Source: SHLQ01 sp964562985
Lineage (GTDB): Bacteria > Actinomycetota > Acidimicrobiia > Acidimicrobiales > SHLQ01
Direction: 5' to 3'
Assembly (NCBI GenBank): GCA_964562985.1
Contig: CAZLWE010000074.1
Location: 1 to 14,647, forward strand
DNA: 14,647 nt
Shown: piece by piece, positions 5,930-12,775 of the stretch
Layout: the number at the start of each line of letters is the position of its first letter
Numbering within the stretch: position 1 is the first letter of the stretch
Translations under genes and position numbers: made by a program
Notes under the pieces: generated by a model
Databases searched by the model: none
What the model was told of the DNA's origin: nothing
What the model saw: the letters and a program-made list of their open reading frames with translations, nothing else

Positions 5930-7252
5930 ATGGCAGGTCGAATATCGCCCGGGGCAAACCCGTCGTACCGTAGGCATCTGGATGGCGACGGCACACCTGA
6001 GTTCGCGCTCGCCGCTACAGACAACCACCACCTCGTCCTTGGCCCCGGACCGCAGGCGGAGGCCGAGTACGAGGCTGCTGGACTCAAGCTTCCCGATCTC
6101 GCCGCAATTCGCACCTATCGACACCAACAAGTTCGCGATGCCCTGAACCGCTTCGGCTACGACGGCGTGATCGTGATGGATCCAATGAACATCCGCTACA
6201 TCACCGACACGACCAACATGCAGATCTGGGTCATGCACAACGCGGCTCGATACGCATTCATGTCGGCCGACGGAACGATCATCTTGTGGGACTACGACAA
6301 CTGCCAGTTCCTCGCCGGTCATCACGACACCGTCACCGAAGTGCGCCCCGCGATCGGAACCACCTACTTCCTCGCCGGTGACCGCTTCGATGAAATCTCA
6401 CAACGGTGGGCCGACGACATGGCCCAAGTGATCGAGAGCCACTGCGGCAAGAACGCCCGAATCGCCGTTGACCAGGTGAACTATCTCGAAGGCACCAAGC
6501 TCGAAGCGCACGGCATCACGATCGGGCGCGGCCAGCAAGTCATGGAACAAGCGCGGCTGATTAAGTCCGCCGACGAGATCGACGCGCTGCGATGTGCTGG
6601 CGTCGGGTGCACCGAGACCATGCGCGAGATGCACGAAGCGCTGACCCCGGGCATGACCGAGAAGGATGTGTGGGCCATGTTGCACGCGGGCAACATCCGT
6701 CGTGGCGGCGAGTGGATCGAGACCCAAATTCTCGCTTCGGGTCCGCGGACGAACCCATGGTTCCAAGAAGCGTCGTCACGGGTCATCGAAGACGGCGACA
6801 TGTTGGCCTACGACACCGACCTCGTCGGCGCCTACGGCATGTGCGTCGACATCAGCCGTAGCTGGGTCGTCGGCGCTAAGGCGCCAACCCCGGCACAGCA
6901 AACGATCTACGACATGGCCCGGCACCAAATCGATCACAACATGGCGTTACTGAAACCGGGCGTCACCGTCGAAGAACTCACCCACAAGAGTTGGTTCCCA
7001 TCGCCCGATGAGTACCGCCACTATTCATGCCTCTTCCACGGCGTCGGCCAATGCGACGAATATCCCGAGGTCTTCTTTCCCGCCGCCTGGGATGACTGGG
7101 GCGTCGAATGCGAGATGACCCCGGGCATGGTGATGAGCGTCGAGGCCTATGTCGGTAGCCGCGACGGTGGCGAAGGTGTCAAGCTCGAAGAGCAAGTGGT
7201 CATCACCGAGACCGGTGCCGAACTGCTGGCCCACTACCCGCTCGATCTATAG
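5930..7252 (+). CDS. dddP: DddP-type DMSP lyase (M24 metallopeptidase fold)
   Basis: DddP cleaves dimethylsulfoniopropionate to DMS and acrylate using the 'pita-bread' fold of the M24 (Xaa-Pro aminopeptidase) family. The 440-residue protein resembles remembered roseobacter DddP along its whole length: an N-terminal DGTP element, AAGLKLPDL (49-57), DPMNIRYITDTTNMQ (84-98), IRRGGEWIET (256-265), SGPRTNPWFQE (270-280) and DTDLVGAYG (295-303). The metal ligands D295, D297, D307, H370, E405 and E420 are present and fall within one residue of published DddP numbering. Y365 and D376, equivalent to the residues assigned to substrate binding and catalysis, are also present. ATG 5930 gives a full-length protein. 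No other ddd, dmd or acrylate gene is adjacent. A related M24 enzyme with another substrate remains possible. Confidence 0.8.
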   Translation: MAGRISPGANPSYRRHLDGDGTPEFALAATDNHHLVLGPGPQAEAEYEAAGLKLPDLAAIRTYRHQQVRDALNRFGYDGVIVMDPMNIRYITDTTNMQIWVMHNAARYAFMSADGTIILWDYDNCQFLAGHHDTVTEVRPAIGTTYFLAGDRFDEISQRWADDMAQVIESHCGKNARIAVDQVNYLEGTKLEAHGITIGRGQQVMEQARLIKSADEIDALRCAGVGCTETMREMHEALTPGMTEKDVWAMLHAGNIRRGGEWIETQILASGPRTNPWFQEASSRVIEDGDMLAYDTDLVGAYGMCVDISRSWVVGAKAPTPAQQTIYDMARHQIDHNMALLKPGVTVEELTHKSWFPSPDEYRHYSCLFHGVGQCDEYPEVFFPAAWDDWGVECEMTPGMVMSVEAYVGSRDGGEGVKLEEQVVITETGAELLAHYPLDL

Positions 7253-7272
7253 GCAAGGGCGGCCGAAAACTA

Positions 7273-7304
7273 CGAGAGCCGGTGGCCTAGGCCACCGGCT
7301 CTCG
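7273..7304. terminator. Bidirectional intrinsic terminator, perfect 32-nt palindrome
   Basis: CGAGAGCCGGTGGCCT is followed immediately by its exact reverse complement. As RNA it would fold into a stem of about 14 GC-rich pairs closed by a CUAG loop. ATTATT follows on the + strand. It lies between the ends of dddP (7252) and the minus-strand small gene (7340) and can serve both. Confidence 0.85.
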
Positions 7305-7339
7305 ATTATTGATCAGTCGTGTTGATCAGTAGGACTGGC

Positions 7340-7519
7340 TCACTCCGCTGGAGCTTCAGCCTCACCAGCTTCGCCGTCACCCATACCAGGGATCTTGCTT
7401 GTGGCTTCGTCGATCTTGTCAGCGATTCCTTCGCCGCCAGGAACCTTGCCAGCCATGTCCTTCGCCTGATCAGCGAGGCCTGCGGCCTTATCCTTCATCT
7501 CGTTGACTTTGTCAAACAT
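7340..7519 (-). CDS. Small charged Ala/Lys/Asp-rich protein (59 residues)
   Basis: Reverse-strand ATG at 7519 reads MFDKVNEMKDKAAGLADQAK onward to TGA at 7340-7342. An AGAGG Shine-Dalgarno lies 7 nt upstream, the best ribosome site in the window. The first ~45 residues alternate charged and small hydrophobic residues (DKxxxMKDKA, DQAKDMAGK, IADKIDEATSK), suggesting a short amphipathic helix broken by Gly-Pro turns; the tail is Gly/Glu/Ala-rich. It loosely recalls actinobacterial Rv0909-type antitoxin or stress-protein sequences, but no toxin partner is adjacent, so no function is assigned. It ends 36 nt from the palindromic terminator shared with dddP. Confidence 0.75.
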   Translation of the reverse strand: MFDKVNEMKDKAAGLADQAKDMAGKVPGGEGIADKIDEATSKIPGMGDGEAGEAEAPAE

Positions 7520-7537
7520 GAAATACCTCTTTTGTTG

Positions 7538-7555
7538 CTACGCATCAAAGCGTAG
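7538..7555. promoter_or_regulatory. Inverted repeat overlapping a likely -10 upstream of the 59-residue protein
   Basis: CTACGC-ATCAAA-GCGTAG is a perfect 6-bp inverted repeat with a 6-nt spacer. On the minus strand its distal arm contains TACGCT, a TANNNT -10 candidate about 30 nt before the start codon. It could be an operator over the promoter or a hairpin in the 5' leader. Confidence 0.4.
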
Positions 7556-7679
7556 GGGGTGTACGTATGACGCAACTTAGTCGCAAAAAGTCGCGGTTTC
7601 CCGCACTTTCAGCACCAGGCTGGCGACGATATGGTCGGAACGACCTACGAAAAACTGAAGCGATGGACCTACAACCCAC

Positions 7680-7685
7680 CAGAAT
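7680..7685 (+). promoter_or_regulatory. -10-like element CAGAAT for the methyltransferase
   Basis: CAGAAT ends six bases before ATG 7692, and no Shine-Dalgarno is present. It fits the ANNNT core but has C at the first position. Confidence 0.35.
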
Positions 7686-7691
7686 TGCGAC

Positions 7692-8276
7692 ATGAATACC
7701 GACTCCGACCGTTGGGATGAGCGTTATTCGAACGCCAGTCCTCCCGACACCCTCTCCGCCCATCCGCTACTCATGGAGGCGATTGGGCACGCTACGCCAA
7801 CGGGCCGAGCGGCCGATGTGGCATGCGGTTGGGGCGATGCCGGGCTCCATCTCGCGCGGTCAGGTTTCGACGTGACCTGCTTCGACGTGTCGACCGTTGC
7901 GCTCGATGCGGTCGAGCGGCGAGCCACAGAACTCGACGTAGCCGTCTCGACAGCAAGCCACGACACGACCACCGACGGTGCTCCGGCTGGGCCGTGGGAC
8001 ATCCTTTGGTGCGCGCACTACCTCGACCGCGACTTCTTGGCCGGCCTCGGGAGCCAGCTGAACGACGGGGGCATCGCGGCGATTGCGATCGCAACCAAAA
8101 CCAATCGTGAGCGCCACGAACGGCCATCGGCGCGTTTCCTGCTGGACCCGAACGAGCTCCAAGCTGTCGTCACCGACGGCCAGCCTGCTCTACAGGTTCT
8201 GCGATTCGATGAAGCGTGGCGAGAGAACGATGTTCACGAAGCTTGGCTGATCGTTCGGAAGGGCCTGGCGTCTTAG
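7692..8276 (+). CDS. Class I SAM-dependent methyltransferase (TehB-like)
   Basis: The 194-residue protein has a clear SAM-binding motif I (AADVACGWGDAGLHLA, 40-55) and the motif II acid in FDVTCFDVS (59-67), followed by AVERRA-type helix residues as in small TehB/thiopurine-type methyltransferases. The N-terminal WDERY (8-12) is typical of this group, which methylates small, soft nucleophiles such as thiols, tellurite or halides. The substrate is not readable. The gene converges on the isochorismate synthase gene with a 15-nt gap and no obvious terminator. Confidence 0.8.
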   Translation: MNTDSDRWDERYSNASPPDTLSAHPLLMEAIGHATPTGRAADVACGWGDAGLHLARSGFDVTCFDVSTVALDAVERRATELDVAVSTASHDTTTDGAPAGPWDILWCAHYLDRDFLAGLGSQLNDGGIAAIAIATKTNRERHERPSARFLLDPNELQAVVTDGQPALQVLRFDEAWRENDVHEAWLIVRKGLAS

Positions 8277-8291
8277 CTCTTCCGCGCCGAG

Positions 8292-9521
8292 TTATTGCGG
8301 GTTGAGTAGCGACCCGAGCATGGCCCGGAACTTCGCTTGCGTCTCCAGCAGTTCGGCCTCTGGGTCACTTTGGGCAACCACGCCTACTCCGGCACAGACG
8401 GTGGCTAGATGGCCTTGCACCTGCGCTGTTCGCACGCTCACGGCGAACTCGCCATTGCCGGCAGCGTCGACCCAACCAGCCGGGCCTCCGTACCGAGACC
8501 GATCAAAGCCCTCCAGCTCTGCGATCAGTTTCAGGGCATCGGCCTGGGGGTCGCCACCGAGCGCTGGCGTGGGGTGCACCCCGGCGACCAGTTCGACAGC
8601 CGAGACTGGTGGCGCTGACAGCACACCTTCGACCATCGTTCCCAGATGGTGCACGTTGGCCATCGAGAGCACCGATGGTTCGGGCTCGGCGTCGACGTAG
8701 GAACAAAACGGCAGCAGCTCAGCGAGCAGCCAGTCGATAGTTATCTGATGTTCGGTCCGATCCTTTGACGAGGAACGCAACGCATCGACTCGCTCGGCGT
8801 CGACCTGCGGGTCTGTGCTTCGACTCGCTGTTCCGGCGAGTGGGTGCGCCCGGACCGTACGTCCGAACCGGCTGACTAGAAGTTCGGGGGACGCGCCGAT
8901 GAAACCGTCGATAGCGAAGACCATCGCCTCGGGGAACCGGCGGTCGAGATCTCGCACCACTCGTGCGAGCGGAAATGCGGAGTCGGCTTTCAACACGAGC
9001 TCGCGAGCGAAGACCGCCTTGCGCATTTCACTGGCACGCAACCGAGCACGCGCGACGGTGACCACTTGGTCACGCCATTCGACCGCTGACTTCCCTCGCT
9101 CAACTTGGACTCGCCCCGGCATCGCAGTAGCAGCTTCCGCGATCGCAACTGCAGCTCGAGCCTCAAGGTCGGCGACGTCGAGGGAGTCGGGGGCCGTCAT
9201 AAACCGTTGCTCATCGACCTCCCCGATAACAATCTCTGGGATGACGCCGACGCCGGTCGCCGAAGGATCGAAGGCCAATACCGAAAAGGCGATCGGACCC
9301 GAACCAGGGATCTGCAATTCGTCGTTGCCACGCCGCGATTCGAGCGCATCTGCCAGATCGGCCGCTCCTGAACTCAGGCTCAACGAGACGTGGTCCGCCG
9401 CGCCCATCCCTACGAGCGTCACGTCGCCCGAACGCCACAACAACCCGGTGCTCGCCCCGAGCGAAACCAAGTCAACATCCACGAGCGCGCCAGCGGATAG
9501 AGGAAGCGTGTTTAGACCCAC
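8292..9521 (-). CDS. menF: Isochorismate synthase (menaquinone pathway)
   Basis: The enzyme converts chorismate to isochorismate, the first committed step of menaquinone (or siderophore) synthesis. The 409-residue protein has the chorismate-binding domain in its C-terminal two-thirds. Visible motifs are RKAVFAREL with the water-activating Lys at 168, FIGASPELL (207-215), HPLAGTASR (226-234), SSKDRTEHQITI (251-262), HHLGTMVEG (291-299), GVHPTPALGG (314-323), YGGPAGW (344-350) and CAGVGVVAQSDPEAELLET (376-394). The GTG start at 9521 is preceded by TAGGCT ending six bases upstream, indicating a leaderless mRNA. No other men gene is in the window; menaquinone use is inferred from the lack of siderophore genes and from actinobacterial biology. 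Confidence 0.9.
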   Translation of the reverse strand: MGLNTLPLSAGALVDVDLVSLGASTGLLWRSGDVTLVGMGAADHVSLSLSSGAADLADALESRRGNDELQIPGSGPIAFSVLAFDPSATGVGVIPEIVIGEVDEQRFMTAPDSLDVADLEARAAVAIAEAATAMPGRVQVERGKSAVEWRDQVVTVARARLRASEMRKAVFARELVLKADSAFPLARVVRDLDRRFPEAMVFAIDGFIGASPELLVSRFGRTVRAHPLAGTASRSTDPQVDAERVDALRSSSKDRTEHQITIDWLLAELLPFCSYVDAEPEPSVLSMANVHHLGTMVEGVLSAPPVSAVELVAGVHPTPALGGDPQADALKLIAELEGFDRSRYGGPAGWVDAAGNGEFAVSVRTAQVQGHLATVCAGVGVVAQSDPEAELLETQAKFRAMLGSLLNPQ

Positions 9522-9527
9522 CTTTCG

Positions 9528-9533
9528 AGCCTA
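9528..9533 (-). promoter_or_regulatory. -10 element TAGGCT for leaderless menF
   Basis: On the minus strand TAGGCT (9533-9528) ends six bases before GTG 9521. It sits 8 bp from the candidate -10 of the divergent SRPBCC gene, so the two promoters occupy the same DNA. Confidence 0.5.
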
Positions 9534-9553
9534 GGCAGAGGCACACTAGAGAG

Positions 9554-10006
9554 GTGAAACAGACCGCGAATCTCCAAGTTGGGGCGTCGGCGTCCATGGT
9601 GAGCGATGTCCTCGCTGACTTGGGCACCTACCCGCATTGGAATGACCTGGTGCAAGAGGCCACGCCCACCGAACCCAACGATGAGCGCCCCGCGTGGATC
9701 ACCACCTTGCGAGCTCAGGTCGGGCCACTCGCGCGCTCCAAACAGTTGCGGTTCGTTCGTACGGTCGACAAGACCGACGCCGACATGCGCCAGATTCGTT
9801 TCGAGCGAATGGAACTCGACGGCCGCGAGCACGCCGCGTGGGTTATGGAGACCAGCGTTCGCGCCAGCGGGCCGGACTCATGCGAGGTGTCGCTCGAACT
9901 CAGCTACAGCGGAGGGCTGTGGATGCCAGCGCTCGGCAATGTGCTCGGCGGCGCGATCGAGCGCTCGACTTCTCGGCTCCCCGCCTACGTCGACGCACTG
10001 GGTTAG
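9554..10006 (+). CDS. SRPBCC/polyketide-cyclase-like ligand-binding protein
   Basis: The 150-residue protein has the START/SRPBCC layout: an opening strand (MKQTANLQVGAS), a helix with the typical V-x-D-V-L-A-D-L-G-T-Y-P-H-W-N-D-L segment (about 16-33), a mid-section of strands (RQIRFERMELDG, HAAWVMETSV, SCEVSLELSYSG) and a long C-terminal helix (about 125-149). Such proteins bind hydrophobic small molecules or cyclise polyketides; here no ligand can be assigned. The GTG start has CACACT ending six bases upstream and also a GAGAG stretch close to the start, so either leaderless or weak Shine-Dalgarno initiation is possible. It is divergent from menF (32 bp apart) and converges on the DUF456 gene. 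Confidence 0.75.
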   Translation: MKQTANLQVGASASMVSDVLADLGTYPHWNDLVQEATPTEPNDERPAWITTLRAQVGPLARSKQLRFVRTVDKTDADMRQIRFERMELDGREHAAWVMETSVRASGPDSCEVSLELSYSGGLWMPALGNVLGGAIERSTSRLPAYVDALG

Positions 10007-10023
10007 GTGTTATTGGGCCCGTC

Positions 10024-10518
10024 CTACAGCAGGACGGTCGCTGCCCATCCGGCCCACAAGATCAAGATCACGAATCCGGTTGCGATCTGGGCCAAGGCAC
10101 TTAACCCGAAACCCTTGGCCACTGCGATGGTCGATTCCTTCGCGAGCGCCCAGTCCTCCTTGTCGAGATACTCAGCGACCGCGATGCCAGCGATGGCACC
10201 AATTGGCACACCGATCACCGGGATCACGAAGAATCCAATGATTCCGCCAAGGACTGCAGCCAACTGACTCTTGGTAGAGGCGCCGCTCTCATCGGCCAAC
10301 CGCTTCGGGAGGATGAAGCCCAATGCGACTGCCGCAGCGGTCAGCAGCGTCGCCACGACGATGACCGCAATACCCACGCCGCTGAACCCAACGAGGAAGC
10401 CGTAGACCACTAGCGCACCCCACATCAACATGACCCCCGGCAGTCCGGGAACGACCGTTCCCACAAGACCGGTGAGCATTGCCAGGAGTACCAGGCCGGT
10501 AATCAGCGCGTCAGACAC
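10024..10518 (-). CDS. DUF456 family membrane protein
   Basis: The 164-residue protein is almost entirely hydrophobic with about four to five membrane segments (roughly 5-24, 28-48, 50-70, 84-112, 135-162). It contains the early GLVGTVVPGLPGVMLMW motif and FILPKRLADESGASTKSQLAAVLGGIIGFF, where a charged KR-x-x-x-E-S-G-A-S-x3-Q loop precedes a Gly-rich helix. This is the DUF456 (YqgC-like) pattern, whose function is unknown. The start is GTG at 10518, with TACCGT ending six bases upstream and no Shine-Dalgarno. It converges on the SRPBCC gene with 17 nt between the two stops. Confidence 0.85.
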   Translation of the reverse strand: MSDALITGLVLLAMLTGLVGTVVPGLPGVMLMWGALVVYGFLVGFSGVGIAVIVVATLLTAAAVALGFILPKRLADESGASTKSQLAAVLGGIIGFFVIPVIGVPIGAIAGIAVAEYLDKEDWALAKESTIAVAKGFGLSALAQIATGFVILILWAGWAATVLL

Positions 10519-10524
10519 GGTCTC

Positions 10525-10530
10525 ACGGTA
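10525..10530 (-). promoter_or_regulatory. -10 element TACCGT for the leaderless DUF456 gene
   Basis: On the minus strand TACCGT fits TANNNT and ends six bases before GTG 10518. Confidence 0.5.
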
Positions 10531-10652
10531 GTAGTGCAGACACTGTCCGCCGCAATTTCATTAGTCCTTACGCGGCCATCCAGGCATAGTTCGTAAAAGG
10601 GTGTCACACTAGTCACAGATCAGCCAAAATCCTGGTCCAACAGACGTCACTT

Positions 10653-10692
10653 CGTGGCTGGGAATGACCTCCCCTCCACGTTTCCAGCCACG
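10653..10692. terminator. Possible hairpin after the CopC-domain gene
   Basis: CGTGGCTGG (10653-10661) and CCAGCCACG (10684-10692) are perfect 9-bp inverted arms with a 22-nt loop, starting 6 nt beyond the minus-strand stop at 10699. The long loop and missing U-tract make it weaker than a classical terminator. Confidence 0.35.
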
Positions 10693-10698
10693 ATGGCG

Positions 10699-11190
10699 TC
10701 AGGCTCGACTAGTGCGACCTGGCCAGAATGTGCCTGCGAGAAACATGATGACGCCGGTGAGGAACACCAGGAGCACCCAGTTCGGACCGGTGTTGCGGGC
10801 GATCAGTGATGAGATCTCCTCGCCCTCGGTGGAGTTGAAGATGAACGAGAAGGTGCCCTCTTGTACGTCTCCATCGACCGACGTCTCTACGTGGTTGACC
10901 GTGTAGCGGCCTTCGACGACCAGTGGTTCGAACCCAACCGAGGTGATCTGTCCGTTGGCTGCCAGTTCGGGTTCGGTGACCGTAATTTCGTTTCCTTCTG
11001 GGTCAACGAGCGAAACCGAGCTGTCGGTAACCGGCAAAAAGAACGAGATGTCGACGTGGTCGACGTCTCCGGTAACGACCTGACCGAGCGCCGGTGCACG
11101 TTCAAATACTTCACTGTGAGCTTGGGCTGAACCCGTCGAAAGCAGCAGCAACGCTGCGCATACGAGTAGCCAAAAACGAACAAATCGCAT
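10699..11190 (-). CDS. CopC-domain protein, membrane-anchored, exported
   Basis: The 163-residue protein has a signal peptide (1-24, ending STGSAQA) whose cleavage would expose His25 as residue 1 of the mature protein, the conserved Cu(II)-binding N-terminal His of CopC. The CopC Ig-like domain spans about 25-117, with A-P-A-L-G-Q (32-37), VEGRYTVNHVETSVDGD (92-108) and EGTFSFIF (111-118). A helix at about 137-155 anchors the C-terminus, with FWPGR on the inner side. The usual DGH copper motif reads D106-G107-D108, so the second His ligand is missing and copper affinity may be altered or lost. No CopD is adjacent. ATG 11190 has TACCAT ending six bases upstream, with no Shine-Dalgarno, so it is probably leaderless. 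Confidence 0.8.
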   Translation of the reverse strand: MRFVRFWLLVCAALLLLSTGSAQAHSEVFERAPALGQVVTGDVDHVDISFFLPVTDSSVSLVDPEGNEITVTEPELAANGQITSVGFEPLVVEGRYTVNHVETSVDGDVQEGTFSFIFNSTEGEEISSLIARNTGPNWVLLVFLTGVIMFLAGTFWPGRTSRA

Positions 11191-11196
11191 GACTTG

Positions 11197-11202
11197 ATGG
11201 TA
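11197..11202 (-). promoter_or_regulatory. -10 element TACCAT for the leaderless CopC-domain gene
   Basis: On the minus strand TACCAT fits TANNNT and ends six bases before ATG 11190. It lies in the 74-nt gap after the upstream methyltransferase gene, so copC has its own promoter. Confidence 0.55.
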
Positions 11203-11264
11203 GCAACGCTTCCCGGTTCGGAACTATGCACGCACCCAAGACTCTTAGAGCTTTGTTACCTGTG

Positions 11265-11891
11265 TTAGTTCCGCCGAAAAAGGCCGTAGCGAACGTCGAT
11301 GCCTTGGTACCCCGGGTGTTCGGGGAGGTACGGCATCGGGTCGGTGACGTCAACGACCGTCCAGGTGCCGTCGTCGGCGAGCGCATCGAAAGTGGCTTGG
11401 GTTGATCGCGACTCGAACAGATCGGTGCGTTGGGTGATCACGAGCGAAGCGTCGGGCTCGACAATGCGAGCGAACTCTCGACACGTCGCCTCGACATCGG
11501 GCAGATACGTCATCACACCAACGCAGATCAACCCGCCGAAATGATCTTCGGGAAGGTCGGTCGGCAGATCGGTGAGGTCGACCTCGGTAAGCGCCCGGTA
11601 GCAGCCGGTCTTGGCTGCAAGATCGAGCGAGGCGGACGAACCGTCGACCCCGACTACATCATGGAAACCAACGGCCGCGAGCGCGCCGCCAACCAACCCG
11701 ATGCCACAGCCCACGTCGATGATCTGGGCGTTAGTAGAAGCGTGAGACGCAAGCAGATCTGCAGCGACGCTGGGGGCGACGTAACCCCACTTCGCGAGGT
11801 CAGCCTCGTACCCGGGAGCCCATTCGTCGTAGAGCGAGCGAATCGATGACGAGTCGCTCTGGTGTTGTGCAGCGAGTCCGTCCTTAGCCAT
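11265..11891 (-). CDS. Class I SAM-dependent methyltransferase
   Basis: The 208-residue protein has motif I IIDVGCGIGLVGGAL (57-71), the motif II acid in VVGVDGSSASL (79-89), a motif III-like region (GLICVGVMTYLPD) and a post-motif (FARIVEPDASLVITQRTDL). The N-terminal LYDEWAPGYEADLAKWGY (20-37) resembles the lead-in of Williams-Beuren/WBSCR27-type small methyltransferases. The substrate is unknown. Its ATG overlaps the upstream aldolase stop by one base (TGATG), which shows translational coupling and fixes this start over the TTG one codon earlier. Function may be linked to the aldolase, but nothing in the sequence proves it. Confidence 0.8.
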   Translation of the reverse strand: MAKDGLAAQHQSDSSSIRSLYDEWAPGYEADLAKWGYVAPSVAADLLASHASTNAQIIDVGCGIGLVGGALAAVGFHDVVGVDGSSASLDLAAKTGCYRALTEVDLTDLPTDLPEDHFGGLICVGVMTYLPDVEATCREFARIVEPDASLVITQRTDLFESRSTQATFDALADDGTWTVVDVTDPMPYLPEHPGYQGIDVRYGLFRRN

Positions 11892-12676
11892 CAATAGCCT
11901 CCCCCTTCGGACGCAGTGCCCGAGCCGGTGCCGCGCCCAGCTCGAAGTGCGTCGGCCATTCCGAGCCGCAAGGCGCTGATATCGGTCTGTGCGGTGAGCA
12001 TCCGGAAGCCTCGCTCAATCATCGCCGAAATATTGGCCGGGTTCGCATGGATGCCGGGAACTACTCCGTGCGCCTTGCAGCGGGCGACGACGTGGTCCAA
12101 CGTCTCGAAGAAGGTCGGGTCGGTCGTCCCACGACCGAGCCCCATGGAAACGCCGAGGTCCATCGGGCCTACGTACACCGCGTCAACGTTCGGGGTCGCC
12201 AAGATGGCATCCAGGTTCTCGATCGCCTCGGTCGTCTCGACCATAGGGATTACCTGCACATGCTCGTTCGCTACTTCGGCGTACTCGGGTCCTTCGAGCG
12301 GTTCAGCGCGAACGGGCCCCGAACTTCGTGAACCGCGTGGCGCATACATCGACCGCTGCACCGCAAGTTCGGCATCCTCGGCGGTGTTGACCATCGGCAC
12401 GATGACGGCCATTGCACCAGCGTCGAGCGCCTTTCCGATTATCCCCGGCTCGTTCCATGGCACTCGCACCGTCGCCGTCGTATCGGCAAGGCTGAGCGAC
12501 TGGAGCATGACGAGAGCTTCGGAGTAGCCGATCAAACCGTGCTGCATATCGATACAGCAGTAGTCGAAGCCAGTCTGCGCGATGACTTCAGCGGTGACCG
12601 GTGAAGGCATCATGAGCCAACTCCCCACCGCTACCCCGCCGTTTTTGAAGGCCTCTCGAAGCGGGTTTGGTCGCAT
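11891..12676 (-). CDS. HpcH/HpaI-family class II oxo-acid aldolase
   Basis: Members of this metal-dependent TIM-barrel family cleave 4-hydroxy-2-oxo acids to pyruvate plus an aldehyde (HpaI, GarL, YfaU). The 261-residue protein has CIDMQHG with the catalytic His at 46, VRVPWNEPG with Arg71 and MVETTEAIENLDAI with metal ligand E147. VGPMDLGVSMGLG supplies the second ligand, D173. These positions lie within two residues of E. coli HpaI H45, R70, E149 and D175. A Gly/Ser-rich tail (about 248-261) extends beyond the core. The exact substrate is not readable. It is the first gene of a two-gene unit with the methyltransferase and is divergent from the 2OG-dioxygenase. TAGCGT ends six bases before ATG 12676, so it is probably leaderless. 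Confidence 0.85.
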   Translation of the reverse strand: MRPNPLREAFKNGGVAVGSWLMMPSPVTAEVIAQTGFDYCCIDMQHGLIGYSEALVMLQSLSLADTTATVRVPWNEPGIIGKALDAGAMAVIVPMVNTAEDAELAVQRSMYAPRGSRSSGPVRAEPLEGPEYAEVANEHVQVIPMVETTEAIENLDAILATPNVDAVYVGPMDLGVSMGLGRGTTDPTFFETLDHVVARCKAHGVVPGIHANPANISAMIERGFRMLTAQTDISALRLGMADALRAGRGTGSGTASEGGGY

Positions 12677-12682
12677 CGAGCC

Positions 12683-12688
12683 ACGCTA
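12683..12688 (-). promoter_or_regulatory. -10 element TAGCGT for the leaderless aldolase-methyltransferase unit
   Basis: On the minus strand TAGCGT fits TANNNT and ends six bases before ATG 12676. Confidence 0.5.
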
Positions 12689-12775
12689 GCCCAGCGCACG
12701 GGAGCGATGTCTCGACGTAGCCGCAAAGGTCTGGCACTATTTGTGAACTGAACGGTCGTCCAGGGGGCTACGGAC

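Noticed and set aside
11891..11894. TTG 11894 as start of the methyltransferase
   Set aside because: ATG 11891 is the next codon and forms the TGATG overlap with the upstream stop, a standard coupling arrangement.
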